64,000 nucleotides of DNA, from NCBI GenBank assembly GCA_000467715.1, contig AJFK01000018.1:35056-99055 (forward strand), in the 5' to 3' direction. The notes under the pieces were generated by a model that was not told the origin of the DNA, did no database searches, and was given only the letters and a program-made list of their open reading frames with translations. The translations under genes and the position numbers were made by a program. Shown here one piece after another: positions 22,219 to 34,584 of the stretch. The first letter of the stretch is position 1; every line of letters begins with the position of its first letter. This stretch comes from Hysterium pulicare CBS 123377 (Eukaryota; Ascomycota; Dothideomycetes; Hysteriales; Hysteriaceae).

Positions 22219-24504
22219 GTTGGAGATTATACCTGGGAATAAAGTCAGTAGAGTACTTGTTCCGGACAAGACTTACGGATGTTTTGAATGGTTTTGTTGG
22301 TGACCTAGTTCGTCGTTTTCAAAAACTGTTGAGCGAGGTAAAGAGAGAAGGAAGGCGTGGGTTTGGATCGATATTTATGCTTCCTGGACGGTTGAAGACA
22401 ATAGGATTGCCAAGGGCTTTGTTCCCAATATAATAAAGAACCCAGGAGAACTCAAAGAATGAAAATAGCCTGGTGGACTGCAGAGCACAAAGAAGACAAA
22501 GGGTCATCGATAACAGTAGATTAGACAAAGCGAAAAACGAAATGAGAAGAGACCTCACAATGCCATTGTTGATTCGGGACAAGAAGCTTTCGTGACGGCG
22601 AGACCTAGAGATTGCTTGAGCTGCGAAATCGTGCACTCGTCCTCTCAGAAGCTGGCTTCCAGCGTTGACACGAGCTTCAATTAAAGCCCATTATGGAGCA
22701 TCTAGTTATGTACAACGTCACTTGAGTTTTGGAATGATACATCAACATTGGAAAGCTGGAGCGCGCTGCGAACTCTTATCTCCAATCTCCACTGTCTTCA
22801 TCGGCTTCACCGCCGCAAGCTCACCACCAAAAGCAGAGTCATAAAAAGAGTCACCAACGACAACTTCTTCCTCAACACCAGCTCAAGGCTAGAGATCAAC
22901 GAAAAAGAGCAAAAAGGGACTCCGACCACAGTGCGAGGCTCAACCATCGCGGAGTAAAGTGGGTATCTGACAACTGACCGATGAGATATCAAAATCAATC
23001 AGATACAAAAAGAAGAAAACCCCGACCAGAAGCGATGCGGAACCATCGCGGGGTGACTGGATACTGACAGATGTGTCTGTGATCAGTACGATAGCACAGC
23101 GAAAGAGCCTTATATGCGAAGGAACTCCGAGCTCGCCCTGTGCCCTCATGTAAGAAGCCCACACTGAATGCCGGATCCGGATAGTACCTCTTGACAACGA
23201 GATCGCGAGAATACGCACCGGTCGGTTCAGCTTGAAGAAGAAAAGAAGGAAAGGAAATAAAAGAGAGGCAGGTATTTGTAGGCGTTGGAAAGGCGCTAGT
23301 GACTAAGCTGTGACTGATCGCTCAAGGCCTTGACGGGTGAGGGTCACGTGCCGCTGTTGCTGCCTAGGTAGGGCTGGAGTATCGCTGCTGTGATGATGAC
23401 CAGCATCAGTCCCATTACAGTACATTCATTTCCCCATAGGACGCGCCGAGGGTGCTTTTCCCGACCTTGACGACGACGAGAAACCAGAGAGAAATGAAAT
23501 GAAATACGCTATCGGTATTGAGAAAAGAGACGGTTGGCACGTTTTTGAGAGCCCAGAGACCCTAGCCCAGCGAAGGAAGATGGTTGGAACCGATCGACTG
23601 GTCAATTGACGAGATATGTTAGATGATGTCAATTATGAGTGTATCAAGAGAGAACTTACACGTCCGATGTTCTTGCGTGCATAATAGGGTAGTAGGCATC
23701 ACAGAATGAAAAGAAAAGATAATGAACCGTACTCGTAGTATTAACTTCAAACCATAATCTTGATCTTTTACACATACGTAAACATCCACCTATACGCCCC
23801 CTACGCCACCATGATCTATGCATTTCAATGAATCGGACGCCCGCCGACGCAGCGGGGAAAAAAGAAAGTGTATACGAATCCAATCCCAGGAGTAAAATGC
23901 AAAGCCAAGCAAGCGAAGGACCGTCATCCATCATCCCATCCAAAAAAAGTCCGCCCAGGAAGCCAACGAGCGGGCTCATCGCGGCCCCGCGTAGAATGGT
24001 TGTTGAATGTTTTCGCCCTCCACTTGCACCCTCCCGCGCCACTAATTACACCGGCTTTTTGGTAAAGTTTCAGGTGATGGTGTGTACAAGACCTGAGTAA
24101 AGTTGAAAACGATTGACATATCCTTTGCTTTGTTTGTCCCATCAAGAGTAAGATATGCAGAGTGAATCGGAAAATTGTGGGTATGAAGTACTTGAAGTGT
24201 GAACAAGAACAGAACAGTCCGGGTCAGCTGTACAGTGGGACTGGAGTGAACATGATATGATATGATGTGATGCAATGTAGAAACGAAAGGGAAAAAGAAA
24301 AGAGAAAATCCGGAAAACTCCTCTATGCGCCACCCAATGTGAGTTGCTGCGAATGCAAGGCGCTAAGAGGACTCGAGAGAAGCGCGCTATGCACGGGTTG
24401 TTGCAGTATGAAGGACCGAAGAAAAGGTGAAATCTATGCACACTTTCGAAAGTGTGCGATTAGGGATATGATGTCGGAGGTCGTGAGAGCTGAGATTGTG
24501 TTGC
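22219..24504. other. Gene-poor intergenic region of 2.3 kb
   Basis: Lies between two minus-strand genes. Several short frames occur on both strands but none has coding character, splice support or recognisable motifs. The right part should include the 3' UTR of the DUF3405 gene. A near-palindrome GCCTAGGTAG lies at about 23362-23371. No RNA genes or repeats were recognised. Confidence 0.4.
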
Positions 24505-26712
24505 TTATTCAGCTCCGCGCTCCTTCTTGATGGGATGGAAGAGGATAGGCCGCAAGCACATTCTACCGGTGCCTTTCTCTTCCTCTTTGGTGCCGCCTTC
24601 CCTGTTCTCCATGGAGCCGAGCCACCGTCTCCACAAAGCGGCAGAGAAGCCAGAATTGTAGTAGAAGGTAGTGCCTAGTTGGTTATGCTCACCCCAGCCG
24701 AAGACGCTCTCTGTTGGTTTCGCAGGGTGGTTGAATGTGTTGTCCAGTGTCTCTAATGGCCAGTTGCGGTCGAAGTAGACAGGATGCGGTGCATAGACAG
24801 CCTTTAGTCCGTGGTGGAAAGCGACGGATGGTGACCACATTTCTGGGAACATGTGGTGCCGCATTTCATATGTCTCTTCGTGCATGAGATTCATTAGTCG
24901 CTTGGAGAGACGCGAGACCGTAATGATAGCGCACCGGCGTGGTGGCTCGGGAAGCTCAAGATCGTAGCCAGAGACATCATCTCGGAAAACCCAGTTCGTT
25001 TTTGCGGGATCGAAGATGGGGTTGAAGGTAATGAGATCAGCATCTTCACCAACACCCCACTCATAGTTGTCGTTCATGTATGTCCTAGGGGGAACGCTCT
25101 CGGCGGGTGATGCGAGCATGCCTGAATTTTCAAACTGTGGAGGACCCCAGACGGGCTTCTCTTCACTCTGAAATACTTCTTCCTCAACGATTTCAGTGAA
25201 GTTTTGGTAGGAACCATGATGCTCAGGAATATAGTAGCGAGAACTGCGCTCCCAAGCACCCTTCCGAGGCTGTTGCCTGGCCCAGTTACCAACTTGCGTA
25301 TTGAACTCATAATAATGGCCGGTGTATCGGATATCCATTTCCCAGTTCCAGTAAAAGTCATATTCTTGATGCATTTGCGAGAACCATTGGAGTGCGAAGT
25401 GAGCGCTGCGGTAGACGGAGTGTATCGGGACCTTTGCGTGGTTGTGGACATTACTCGGGAAAGGTTCTGGATAGTACATTTTCATTTGCTGCTCAGACCA
25501 CAAGGTTACCAGGCCCCAAAATTCTTTGGGCACGTTTTCTTCGATCGTTCTTTGATAAACTTCCTCCGAAGCCCAGATGGGAACACTGTCATCCTTGACA
25601 TGTACTAGAAGGTGAACGTCATATTCACCTCCAGATTTGAGACTAAGCTCGTTGATCATAGCGCGAAGAGCAAGGATCTGATAATCAGTGTACTGGTACC
25701 CTGTCCAAGAACGGAGGATATAAGCATGTCGGGGAAGCGTCTTCTTGTCAGGTTCAGGCTTCTTGCCCTCTTCGGTGAGAGCGTTCTTGTCGAACCGAAC
25801 TTTGTTCTTCGAAAAGCACTTGTTCTGTGCCTTGGCCCAATCGACGTTCCGGTAATCAATCTTCTTCTCCCAGCTCCATATCCTGTCTGCTCCATGGCTT
25901 TCAGATTTGCCAGACATGCCCAATCCACCCTCCTCGCGAGAATATGAGTATCCATACGGTCCATATCTACCGAATCGATCGAAGCAGAGCGTGTCTGAGA
26001 CACCGAGTTCTTGGTAGGAGCCAAAGGACGGCTCTGTCATATTCTGAGGAATGCCCGGGTATGCGTATACATCGGGTAAGTCGACCGTTTCAGCCTCGTC
26101 AATATAACAGGTGTGGACCGGACTGTGATCTTGAAGATACTCGTACGAAGTATAGTCTGGGTAAGGACTGAAGGGAACAGGCTCCAATGGAGGTTGCTTG
26201 TCGGTAATTTGAGGGTACACAGGACGTTCTTTTGCGGCGAGGTCGTTGGATTCTGCGCTCTTGATGTATTTTTGCTCGGAGACCCAATCAGAACTTGGGA
26301 CAAGCGTGCGAATTCCATTGTAGAACCCATTCAGTCTTGATTGAAAAGAGTTAGGTTCATCTAGCGGAATGTTGTTTCTTCTCGCTTACCTGGGGAAATA
26401 TTCCCAGTGATATGGCACCCTCAGCCCTTTCTTCCTCTCTGCCTCTTTCCACTGGTGTCTTCGGTACAGGCCTGTGCCGATCAAGGAGGACAGTATTATG
26501 GTCAATGTCACGACCAGAATGACAAAGCGCGTAAGAGATATCCGAGGCCTACGCCAGCGTTCTGACCATGGACTTCTATTCCTCCATGACTTGATTAGGG
26601 GTGTGCCAAAGAGCGGGGAGGTACTCTGGCTGTCGGCGCCTGGGAGTTTTTCGTAGGAGAATCGTGTCCGGATAAATAGCTTCCGAGGATCCATTCTTGA
26701 GAATGGCGACAT
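24505..26712 (-). CDS. DUF3405 type II membrane protein (probable Golgi glycosyltransferase-like)
   Basis: Exons 26712-26390 and 26335-24505, with a 54-nt intron in phase 2; 717 residues. A basic cytosolic tail of about 60 residues precedes one TM anchor (FVILVVTLTIILSSLIGTGL). The lumenal domain has the DUF3405 signatures: ILRSWTGYQYTDYQILALRA, VHLLVHVKDD, HFALQWFSQM, the acidic WNWEMDIRYTGHYYEF, and CAIITVSRLSKRLM near the C-terminus. The topology and the EMD-like acidic motif fit a nucleotide-sugar-dependent transferase of the secretory pathway, but DUF3405 has no proven activity that I know of. An internal ATG at 26694 is an alternative start. Confidence 0.85.
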
Positions 26713-27597
26713 GGTGTTGTGCGACTTGTCTCTACTGCATTACTAGGTAGGACTGAGGTTGTGCAATGGACCCTTTTTTTTCAATGTAAATTAGGAGGCT
26801 GGATTGGGCCGAACAACGAAACACGGCGATTATGTACGGAGGAAGGAGGAAAGAGAAAAGGAATGAAAAAAGCGAGCAGTGGCTGCAAACGAGTGAAGTG
26901 TCCAAAGGACGTGAAGAGGAAGTGGCTGGAGTGGGATGGGGAGGTGAAGGATTTCTGAGGGGCGGAGCTTCGAGATGCTGTTGAGTCGCGCGGCGAGGCT
27001 CGAAATGTAGGGGGTGGCCACTGGCCAGAATAGTGTGTGGTGCTGCAGGGGCACTATTGGCGGGAGCGAGTGAGCACGATGCACAAGGCCAAACAAGAGG
27101 GTTCGATGGGTAATAATGGGTAATTGTATGGGGGAGGACTCGGGGAGCAGCGACAATCAGGAGGTGAAAGTGGAGTCCGCTTTCCAGCAGAGCGGAGCAC
27201 GTCGAGACAACAGCGCCTTCAACCGTGGGTGCTGAGGTTGTTGCTCTCTTATCGGGCCACGCCCAACCCCAACGACCTGTGACCCCAACCCGGGCCTCGC
27301 ATCCGACCTTTGAAGCTTTTGAGGGCCAAAGGGGCGCTAAAGACCCCGATCACGTCTTCGACGCCGCCCATAACCAATCTCGCGATAGCCTGCCATCGCT
27401 TCGCGCAGGGAGGATGCGATTGCGATGCACTTCCTCGGCTAGCAGCCTCTGCTGCTGAGATGCAGGTGGTGAATTCATCTTGACGTCGTTGCACGACATG
27501 GCACACACCCAGTTTCCCTTCTGCCCTGCACCCCTGCCAACAGCATGCATTTGGAATGTCGCATCTGACATGTCAATCAGATATGGCCATTTTATTT

Positions 27598-27614
27598 TTA
27601 TTATTATTATTATT
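27598..27614. repeat. (TTA)n microsatellite
   Basis: A short run of TTA/ATT triplets (five to six units) preceded by a T-rich tract, in non-coding DNA. Confidence 0.8.
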
Positions 27615-29224
27615 GTGTGCTGCATTTCCATCGCTGCCCTTCCCGCCCGCCGTCAAGCCTGCCGCACTCTCTCCAGACCTCGGGACCTTCCCCTGTGGCA
27701 ATGCCTAGTCCGCCGGCCGGCGCACCCTCACCAACCTCCGTTACTGGCTGCTCAACCTTTTGCTGCCTCGTGCCCGGTGCTTGGTTCACTTAGTCGCACC
27801 GTTGTGCACCCTGCATAATTGTTGCATAGCCGTGCCAGCCTCTATTTTGGTTCCACTTGCTCCCATCAACTCCCTTTTTGCGCGGCATTCGCCAATGCTG
27901 AAATCAGTGCCCGCAGTCGCTCGTGGCGATTTGCGCATCTCCAACCACCCATCCAACACGAAGACGAGTCCACGTCCAAAAAGCTTGGCAGGTGGGAGCA
28001 CAGCTAGCCTTGAGCTTGTTCTCTTATCGATCTCTTCTCGTCGCGCAAATGCACCTGGCCCAATCATCCAACACGGCCGACGTCTGATTGGCGTCGTTGG
28101 AGGCACCAGCGAGGTTTGACTTTTCCCCGATGATTGGCCGAGTGGCCCGCACTTCTCCACATCGTCGTCGTAAGCTGCAACACTGTCAAAGCATCATCAA
28201 TCGTCGTCTTGCCGTCAACACTTTCGATACTTCTTCCTCTTCAGAACGCTTATGCTCTGCAGATGTCCCTAGGCAAAGCTTGTTCATTTCCTGGTCATGA
28301 CAGTTCATACTAACCCTGCAGCGGGCAGTAGCCTCATCACCATCACAATGGAAGATGCACGCTTACGAAGTAATGCATGCACTAAATTCACAGCAACTTT
28401 TCTTGATGGCCAACTCACTGGCATTCGGCCAGCCACCGCTAGAATTGAGACTGCAGAGGGAAATCGAAACGCTCCTGCCTTCACCGGTACACACGTGGAG
28501 TTTGCGGAACTCGGCCCGTAGCCGTACCTCGGACTTGAACAGAGAGTAAACACCACATGCCATGTCGAGACAGATCTGAAGATGCATTACAAACGTTCGC
28601 CGCGGCTATTTGAAAACACTTCGGAGTAGACGCAGTCGATCTTTCCGAACCTCACTTCACTACGCTCTACATGGAAACGTCTTTCAAAAGCGCCTTGTGG
28701 CCTCGGTATGCGCTATGCGCTGAGCCATGGGGAGCCCTTACGGACTTCCGGAAGCCGGAGTGAAGGCATATTCGAAAAGAGAGTAGCTTAAGCCTTTGTG
28801 GCATGCTTCAAGATTATGGCCTTCCGATAGCGAGAGTGAAAGGAAGTTTGTATGGCTCCTACTCGACATGAATCTGATGACGCGATATAAAGCCGAAGGC
28901 CTATCGGTATTCCCTATTATTGGAAGAAAATCAAATATGCACACATTTGAAATTGCTAAACGTTACTCACGAGAGTCCTCGTTCAGTTCGCCCTCGGCCC
29001 TCAGGAAAGGAAAGCAATGTACTGCACCGCAACGCACCAGATTTCTCCATCACACACTGATATCCGCCCAGGACTTGACGATCTCAACTTGTCTACGACT
29101 TGGTTTCCCATGCCTCGACTCCAAAAGAAGAAGATAGCAACAGAATCTGTTCATGATTGCTAATAAGATCATAAAGCTTGTAGAGTCATCAAATTACCAA
29201 TTATCTGCTCGATAGTCAGATGTT

Positions 29225-29958
29225 TTGCTCTTCAGAAAACAGACGATGCTGTTTGCGGGGATCTTCGCTAACAACTACCCATGGCGTTTACATTCTGCTA
29301 CATGGCGTTCTCCAAGAAGGCTTTCGCCCCCAATGCCGGCCATGGTATGTTGCCGTAGCCTTTTGCCTCTCTATTCACAGATGGACGCTTCCGGCGTACA
29401 GCGCTCATTGACCCTCGGCCTGACCTCTAACTTCCCTTACGTCTACCTAATTTTCATTGCAGCTGTAGTCCATAGCTATTTATCATGGTCGCGACAGATC
29501 ATCCTCGCCAATGCCCTTATCGGCCTGACAGCAGGGGACTGTACAGTTCTCTCCAAGATTGGTGGCTTCTTCCTGCGCACACCCTAACCTCTGCAGTCTT
29601 GATCTTGATCTTGTCACTATGCGTCAGTGATCATGCTTTCTTGGTCGGCAGTTCAGACAGCTCTACAAAATCGCTCGCGGGAACCTCCCAATCCGACGTA
29701 ACAACGTTGCTATCGATCGGTTTTATACTTGTCAGGACTCTTGCTGGATCTTGGCCTACGATCGCCGGCCGGCGAATGGCATTCAGATTGAGGAATCTTA
29801 AGCTTCGTGTTGTGAAGGGGGTGCATATCTTAAACGAAGGGAGGACAGCGAAGAGAACCCATCGGTTAAATGACTTGTCTTGGGAATCTAAATCTAAAGA
29901 CCGCCTCCCGGCGCAGCATCGCCAATCTCGAGGTTACCTGCAGTATCATAGACCATAA
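29225..29958 (+). pseudogene. Possible decayed membrane-protein gene
   Basis: Two overlapping frames together give hydrophobic, protein-like text. Frame A (to 29587) includes FPYVYLIFIAAVVHSYLSW and IILANALIGLTAG. Frame B (from about 29575) continues with TLTSAVLILILSLCVSDHAF and VTTLLSIGFILVRTLAGSW. They run on from one another with a frame change near 29575-29590 and no splice sites that would join them. No family is recognised. Low-confidence call. Confidence 0.25.
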
Positions 29959-30087
29959 GCGTAAACATCGTGTATTGCCCGCATGTAAATATATCAATCA
30001 GTCCACCCCAGCCGTTTGAGCCAACCTTTAATCCGTGACCAAGGAATCCGTACTCCATATACGCTAACAAGGCTTCTTGCCACCCTC

Positions 30088-30705
30088 TCATCCTTCAAAA
30101 GGCTTTCTTCCCCCAACATCGCCCACATTCTCAACCCCATACGCATCTTCATAAGAAGGGATAACAACATCCCACTCCGAATTCTTTTCACCCACCAACA
30201 CCGCATCCATCTCCTCGTCTTCATTGTCATCCCACGCTTCTCCTCCCCATCTAAAAGCCAACACAGCACCATCCCTCAACCCCGCCCCCTTCAGACAGTC
30301 CTTCACACTATCCGAAGTCGCAACCCCACTCTCCTCCGCCTCTCCTTCGTCTTCGTTCTTCTTCGGTCGTCCCCTTCCCTTCGCTGCAGCTTTGCCTTTC
30401 CCCTTCCCCTCTTCATCCCCTCCTTCCAAAGCATCCTCACTCTGCTCCCACTCTCCCAACACAAAGCCTTTGGTCGGGTCATTCATATCTACCGGTCTTC
30501 CAAGGCGGATTTCCGAAGGAGAGGAGGGGAGGTTCTTGTCAACGAGTTTGCCGTCGGGTTGGGTTTCGTGGAGGGCGGAGAGGAGTTGCGATTTTATGCT
30601 GCTGAAGGTTTGGAGAGGGTTTGCGTGGAGGAGGATTGTTGTACGGTGGTGTTTTAGGCGGATGGTCCAGGTTATGGGGGAGGGGTTCGTGTAGGAGGTG
30701 GACAT
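30088..30705 (-). CDS. Conserved fungal protein with AT-hook-like motif
   Basis: A single-exon frame of 205 residues from the first ATG (ccaccATGtcc) at 30705. The N-terminal 50 residues (ITWTIRLKHHRTTILLHANP, then FSSIKSQLLSALHET) could form a ubiquitin-like beta-grasp (this is inference). A block at about residues 70-90 (SEIRLGRPVDMNDPTKGFVL) is followed by a low-complexity Lys/Glu stretch containing GRGRPKK, an AT-hook-type DNA minor-groove motif. The C-terminus returns to ordered sequence (LKGAGLRDGAVLAFRW, EWDVVIPSYED). The pattern matches an uncharacterised ascomycete family. A nuclear role is possible but unproven. Confidence 0.65.
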   Translation of the reverse strand: MSTSYTNPSPITWTIRLKHHRTTILLHANPLQTFSSIKSQLLSALHETQPDGKLVDKNLPSSPSEIRLGRPVDMNDPTKGFVLGEWEQSEDALEGGDEEGKGKGKAAAKGRGRPKKNEDEGEAEESGVATSDSVKDCLKGAGLRDGAVLAFRWGGEAWDDNEDEEMDAVLVGEKNSEWDVVIPSYEDAYGVENVGDVGGRKPFEG

Positions 30706-31346
30706 GGTGGGTGGTATTTTCTTGATGAAACCTTCTTGAGTAGCTGGATTTGGAGCTTTCCTCCGGTGTTTGTTAAAGGACAAGAGATGTGCCGCAACTA
30801 TCTAAGAGTTAAACTTCGAATAACGCGCTTGATGTTATATGGATGGGATGCATACGGAGGTGCTGCGAAGCTGTCTTGCCGCTGAAGTCGAAACTAGGCT
30901 AGATCAACTAAGGGCATTGTTTCTAACCAGGCTCCGAGCTTGTGTAAGAAGGGGTGTTGGCGCAAACTACGCGTTGTTCTTCGTCTTCAAGGCAGCGATG
31001 CGCGCTTTCACGAAGTCATGAAAGAAAACGCCGTCGCGTTTGACCAATCAGCGGGGCAGGCCGTCGGAGCTCTTGGCAAATGCGGAGCATCGCGAAAGAT
31101 CATAGCTTCACCTCTTGTGCAAAAGGCCATTAACCAGCCGTTTCTATCGATTGAACTACACTGACACTTCTTCAACTTTTGGGTACCCAATTATATTGGT
31201 ACCGCTGTATCTCCTCCTTTCCGGCAGCTTGAGGAAATCATACAAAGCTACGAGCCAAAAGTTTCTTTCCCTTCAACGTCTTCACGAGACCTCCCCATTC
31301 TTTCAAATTCATCTGAATTCGGTCTTCTTTGAGCACAAATGCCAGA
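30706..31346. other. Divergent promoter region
   Basis: Lies between the AT-hook-like gene (minus) and the multi-TM gene (plus). The leader of the plus gene contains a three-codon upstream ORF (ATG at 31339) whose TGA overlaps the main ATG. Nothing else was seen. Confidence 0.45.
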
Positions 31347-32126
31347 ATGACTTCGCAACCAATACCCAAGTCGTCATCTCCGACAAATCGCAGGGATCTC
31401 CCCAAAAACCCTTTCCGCCGCCCATCATCAGAACGCCTCAGCATGTCCTTCGACCAGCGTTTCTTCCTCGCATGCTCATCCGGAGCTTTCTGTGGGCTCG
31501 TAATAGGCTCCTCCCACGCCGGTCGTAACGCAGGCCTCCGTTTCCGCGCCGAGAATGCACATCGGCTTCCCACAACGCCGACAGGATGGTATCTCTACCA
31601 TAAGTCGAAGAACTACTACCGCACACGCGCTGGTCTACAGGAAGGGATTGGAAAGGGGATACAGTTGGCTGTTTGGGTGGGGCTTTTCTTCATAGTGGAG
31701 CAGAGCGTGGATATCTTTAGAGGGACTTGGATAGCTGGGAGGACGATGAGCCGAATGCAGGGCGTGGATGAATTGGATGCGGACAGGATGAACAAGGGGG
31801 TTGAGAAGAGTAGGGATTTCATTAGTACGACTTGTGCTGGAGTTACGATAAGTGGGTTGTGGAGTGTCGCGAGTGAGTTGTCTACATTTCACTAAGAAAG
31901 GACGCGGAGGTGCTAATGGAGCATCGTTTTAGATCGATTCCCTGTTCCGACCGCTGCACGGACAATAAAAGTTGGATTGCTGGTGGGTCTTGGGTATGGC
32001 CTGGCTCAAGATGGAATTGCGACTTTGAAAGGTCAGAGGATAGGATATGTGGAGTGGATACGAAATGCGGCATCGCGGTATAGGAACAAGGCAACCCCGG
32101 AAGACCAGTCGCAGCAAGCCAAATGA
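31347..32126 (+). CDS. Multi-pass membrane protein, possibly mitochondrial (Tim17-like topology)
   Basis: Exons 31347-31872 and 31933-32126 (60-nt intron, phase 1); 239 residues. After a basic N-terminus there are about four hydrophobic, glycine/alanine-rich segments: FFLACSSGAFCGLVIGS, IQLAVWVGLFFIVEQSV, TTCAGVTISGLWSVA and IKVGLLVGLGYGLAQDG. They are linked by a conserved-looking basic loop (TTPTGWYLYHKSKNYYRTR). Four Gly-rich helices recall the Tim17/Tim22/Tim23 superfamily of the inner mitochondrial membrane, but the specific signature is not clear enough to assign it. It is recognisable as a conserved fungal protein of unknown function. Confidence 0.7.
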
Positions 32127-32841
32127 AAGATCGTGGATTGCAGACCACCTCAGAACGCGCCATGTCCGTTTGCGAAGTCAGGACATCCCACGCCACCGAT
32201 AGCATACATTTGGCTGCAGGTCCAACCAGGGGGCCGAAAGGGGGTACTCCAACCAAACCGTGCTTTTGATACCGTATTACCGCTGTCCCTTTTGAAGGCT
32301 CAACATGTTGATGTCGCCAAATGAGAATCATGCCAACTCTGCGGACTCAATCCACCGAGAATATTGCAGAAGGCGCAGCATGTGCAAATATACACCTTAC
32401 CCGACCGTTATAGATTCTATTGCCGTACTCCGCCGCCCCAGGGATCCTCAAACCATGAATACATCTCAAATTTGAAACCAGGCAGGCCAAGGATTTAGAA
32501 CCGAGTAAGTCATTAGGGCGTAATTGCTCTATGCAGAGCTGAGTTGGAGGAATTTTAGTTTATCATTGTAGGGATGTCTAAATCCATGGGCAGAGAGGAG
32601 GCCCTGAATATCAAATATCTGCTCCAGCATTCAATTTTCACAAACAATGCTTGCAGTGTCAGAATGATGTTGTGCTTAAGCTTGGTGGAGTGAACCAATC
32701 AGTCCGTCTTGCATTTTACCCCACGGAAAAACTCCGGGTTTCAAAAAGATGTCGACTCATACCACATCTTCGCAAACACTGAGAGCTACTCGCACCCCTT
32801 ATACCACCAGTTCTCCTCCACACTTCCACCCAAACACAGCC
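32127..32841. other. Intergenic region / promoter of the Phe-tRNA synthetase gene
   Basis: 0.7 kb with no supported gene. The Phe-tRNA synthetase frame is open upstream to an ATG at 32749, which would add 31 Ser/Thr/Arg-rich residues without acidic residues. Confidence 0.45.
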
Positions 32842-34584
32842 ATGCCAGGTACCCGTGGCCCGGTGCCAGTTCCCCTCCGTGACGAAAAGCACGATGTCAC
32901 TCAAGATGTGCTCAACCTCCTCGACGAGAAATCCCCACTACACACCAGCGAAGACTTCCCGCAAACACCACAACCAGAGATCAAAGCAGCGCTGGATAGA
33001 TTAGCTTCACGTTCTATGGTACAATATGAGACGTCGGACAAAGAGGAAGTGTTGCTAAGCGACGAGGCCAAGACAATTTGTGAGGAGGGGAGTCATGAAT
33101 ATAAGGTGTGGGACGCGGTGAGGCGGAATGGCAGCCTGCCTATCAAGGAGCTTCCGGTAGGCTTTTGACATACGCCATTTGGTTTCATATGGGGAGGAGC
33201 AGGTTGTCCGCTAACAATTGCGCCCGCAGAAACATGTAAGCGCAGATTCAGCTAAAGTCGGACAAGGCAATGCCTTCCGCAACAAGTGGATTAAAAAGGA
33301 TGGAGACTCTCTCGTCTTGGTAGCTACAGAAGTGCAAGACTCGACGCGCGAACTGCTCCAGAAGATACAAGAAACAAAAGCACTCAGTGACGCAAAGGTC
33401 CTAGCAGATCTCCGAAAGCGAAAGCTAGTCACTTTGTCCAAGGTCATAAGCTATATCGTCTCGAAGGGCCCGAAATATGCCAAAGAGATCCCGGTGGAGG
33501 TTACTGACTTAACAGCGGATATGCTGGCAAGCGGAGCTTGGGAAACGGCCAATTTCAAACCCTACAATTTCAATGCATTAGGAGGATCACAGAATGCAGG
33601 CGCTCTACATCCTCTAAATAAAGTGCGGCAGGAGTTCCGCAACATCTTCTTCAACCAGGGCTTTGTGGAAATGCCTACAGGCCAGTAAGTTGCTCTCTAT
33701 CCTATCCAGGGGCTTTGGCTAGAGACCTAATCGTGTATACTAGCTATGTTGACTCCGGGTTTTGGAATTTTGATGCGCTCTTTGTCCCTCAACAACATCC
33801 TGCCCGCGACATGCAAGACACCTTCTTTATCTCAGACCCTCCTAAAGCCGATAAGCCACGCGCGGACCCTGACACTGAGGCACAGATGGACGCCATGGAA
33901 GCAGGCGCACGTCGACTCTTCACCACAGACACTAAGCGCGAGATAAAACCTCGAGACTACGAGCAGTACTGGAAGAATATCAAAGAGGTACATCAGAATG
34001 GTGCTTTTGGCTCGATTGGCTACCGGTACCCCTGGTCTGAAGATGAGTGTCTACGTCTTGTACTGAGGACACATACGACGGCCGTCTCGACCTGGGTTCT
34101 CCATAGGCTAGCTGAAGATCCAAGACCAGCTCGTTATTTCTCCATCGACCGTGTCTTCCGAAACGAAACAGTCGACGCAACCCATCTGGCAGAGTTCCAC
34201 CAAATCGAAGGCGTGATCGCAGACTTCGGCCTCACACTTGGCGGTCTCATGAAATTCCTCGAAGACTTTTTCTCCAAGATGGGAATCGAGGGACTACGTT
34301 TCAAGCCCGCTTACAATCCCTACACCGAACCTTCTATGGAGGTCTTTGGATACCATGTCGGATTGGGACGGTGGGTGGAGATTGGCAATTCGGGCATGTT
34401 CAGGCCGGAGATGCTGGAACCTATGGGCCTACCGAAGGATTTGAGAGTGTATGGATTCGGTCTCAGTCTTGAGAGACCGACTATGATCAAGTACGGTGTC
34501 AGCAATATTAGAGATCTGCTTGGGCATAAAGTCGATCTTGGATTCATTGAGAGTAATGCTGCAGTCCGATTAGACAAGAATTAG
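32842..34584 (+). CDS. FRS2: Phenylalanyl-tRNA synthetase alpha subunit, cytosolic
   Basis: Three exons, 32842-33156, 33230-33684 and 33744-34584; 536 residues. This enzyme subunit charges tRNA-Phe as part of an alpha2-beta2 complex in the cytosol. The N-terminal third has the winged-helix modules of eukaryotic alpha subunits ([23 protein letters not shown]). The catalytic class II core is clear: [24 protein letters not shown], the motif 2 arginine in [31 protein letters not shown], and motif 3 [13 protein letters not shown]. All three joins are supported by frame continuity. The ATG at 32842 is in the usual place for cytosolic enzymes; an in-frame ATG at 32749 would add a basic 31-residue extension. 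A single-copy essential gene and a good anchor for phylogenetic placement. Confidence 0.95.

Larger units (their letters stand above)
26713..30087. other. Large gene-poor region of 3.4 kb
   Basis: No intact gene is supported. It contains the DUF3405 promoter, an ATT microsatellite (27598-27614) and a frame-broken hydrophobic coding stretch at 29225-29958. The remaining frames are short and lack motifs. The region may hold decayed genes or long UTRs. Confidence 0.4.

Noticed and set aside
30016-30657. 213-residue plus-strand frame
   Set aside because: It is exactly antisense to the conserved AT-hook-like gene, has biased composition (Pro/Ser/Arg) and no motifs.
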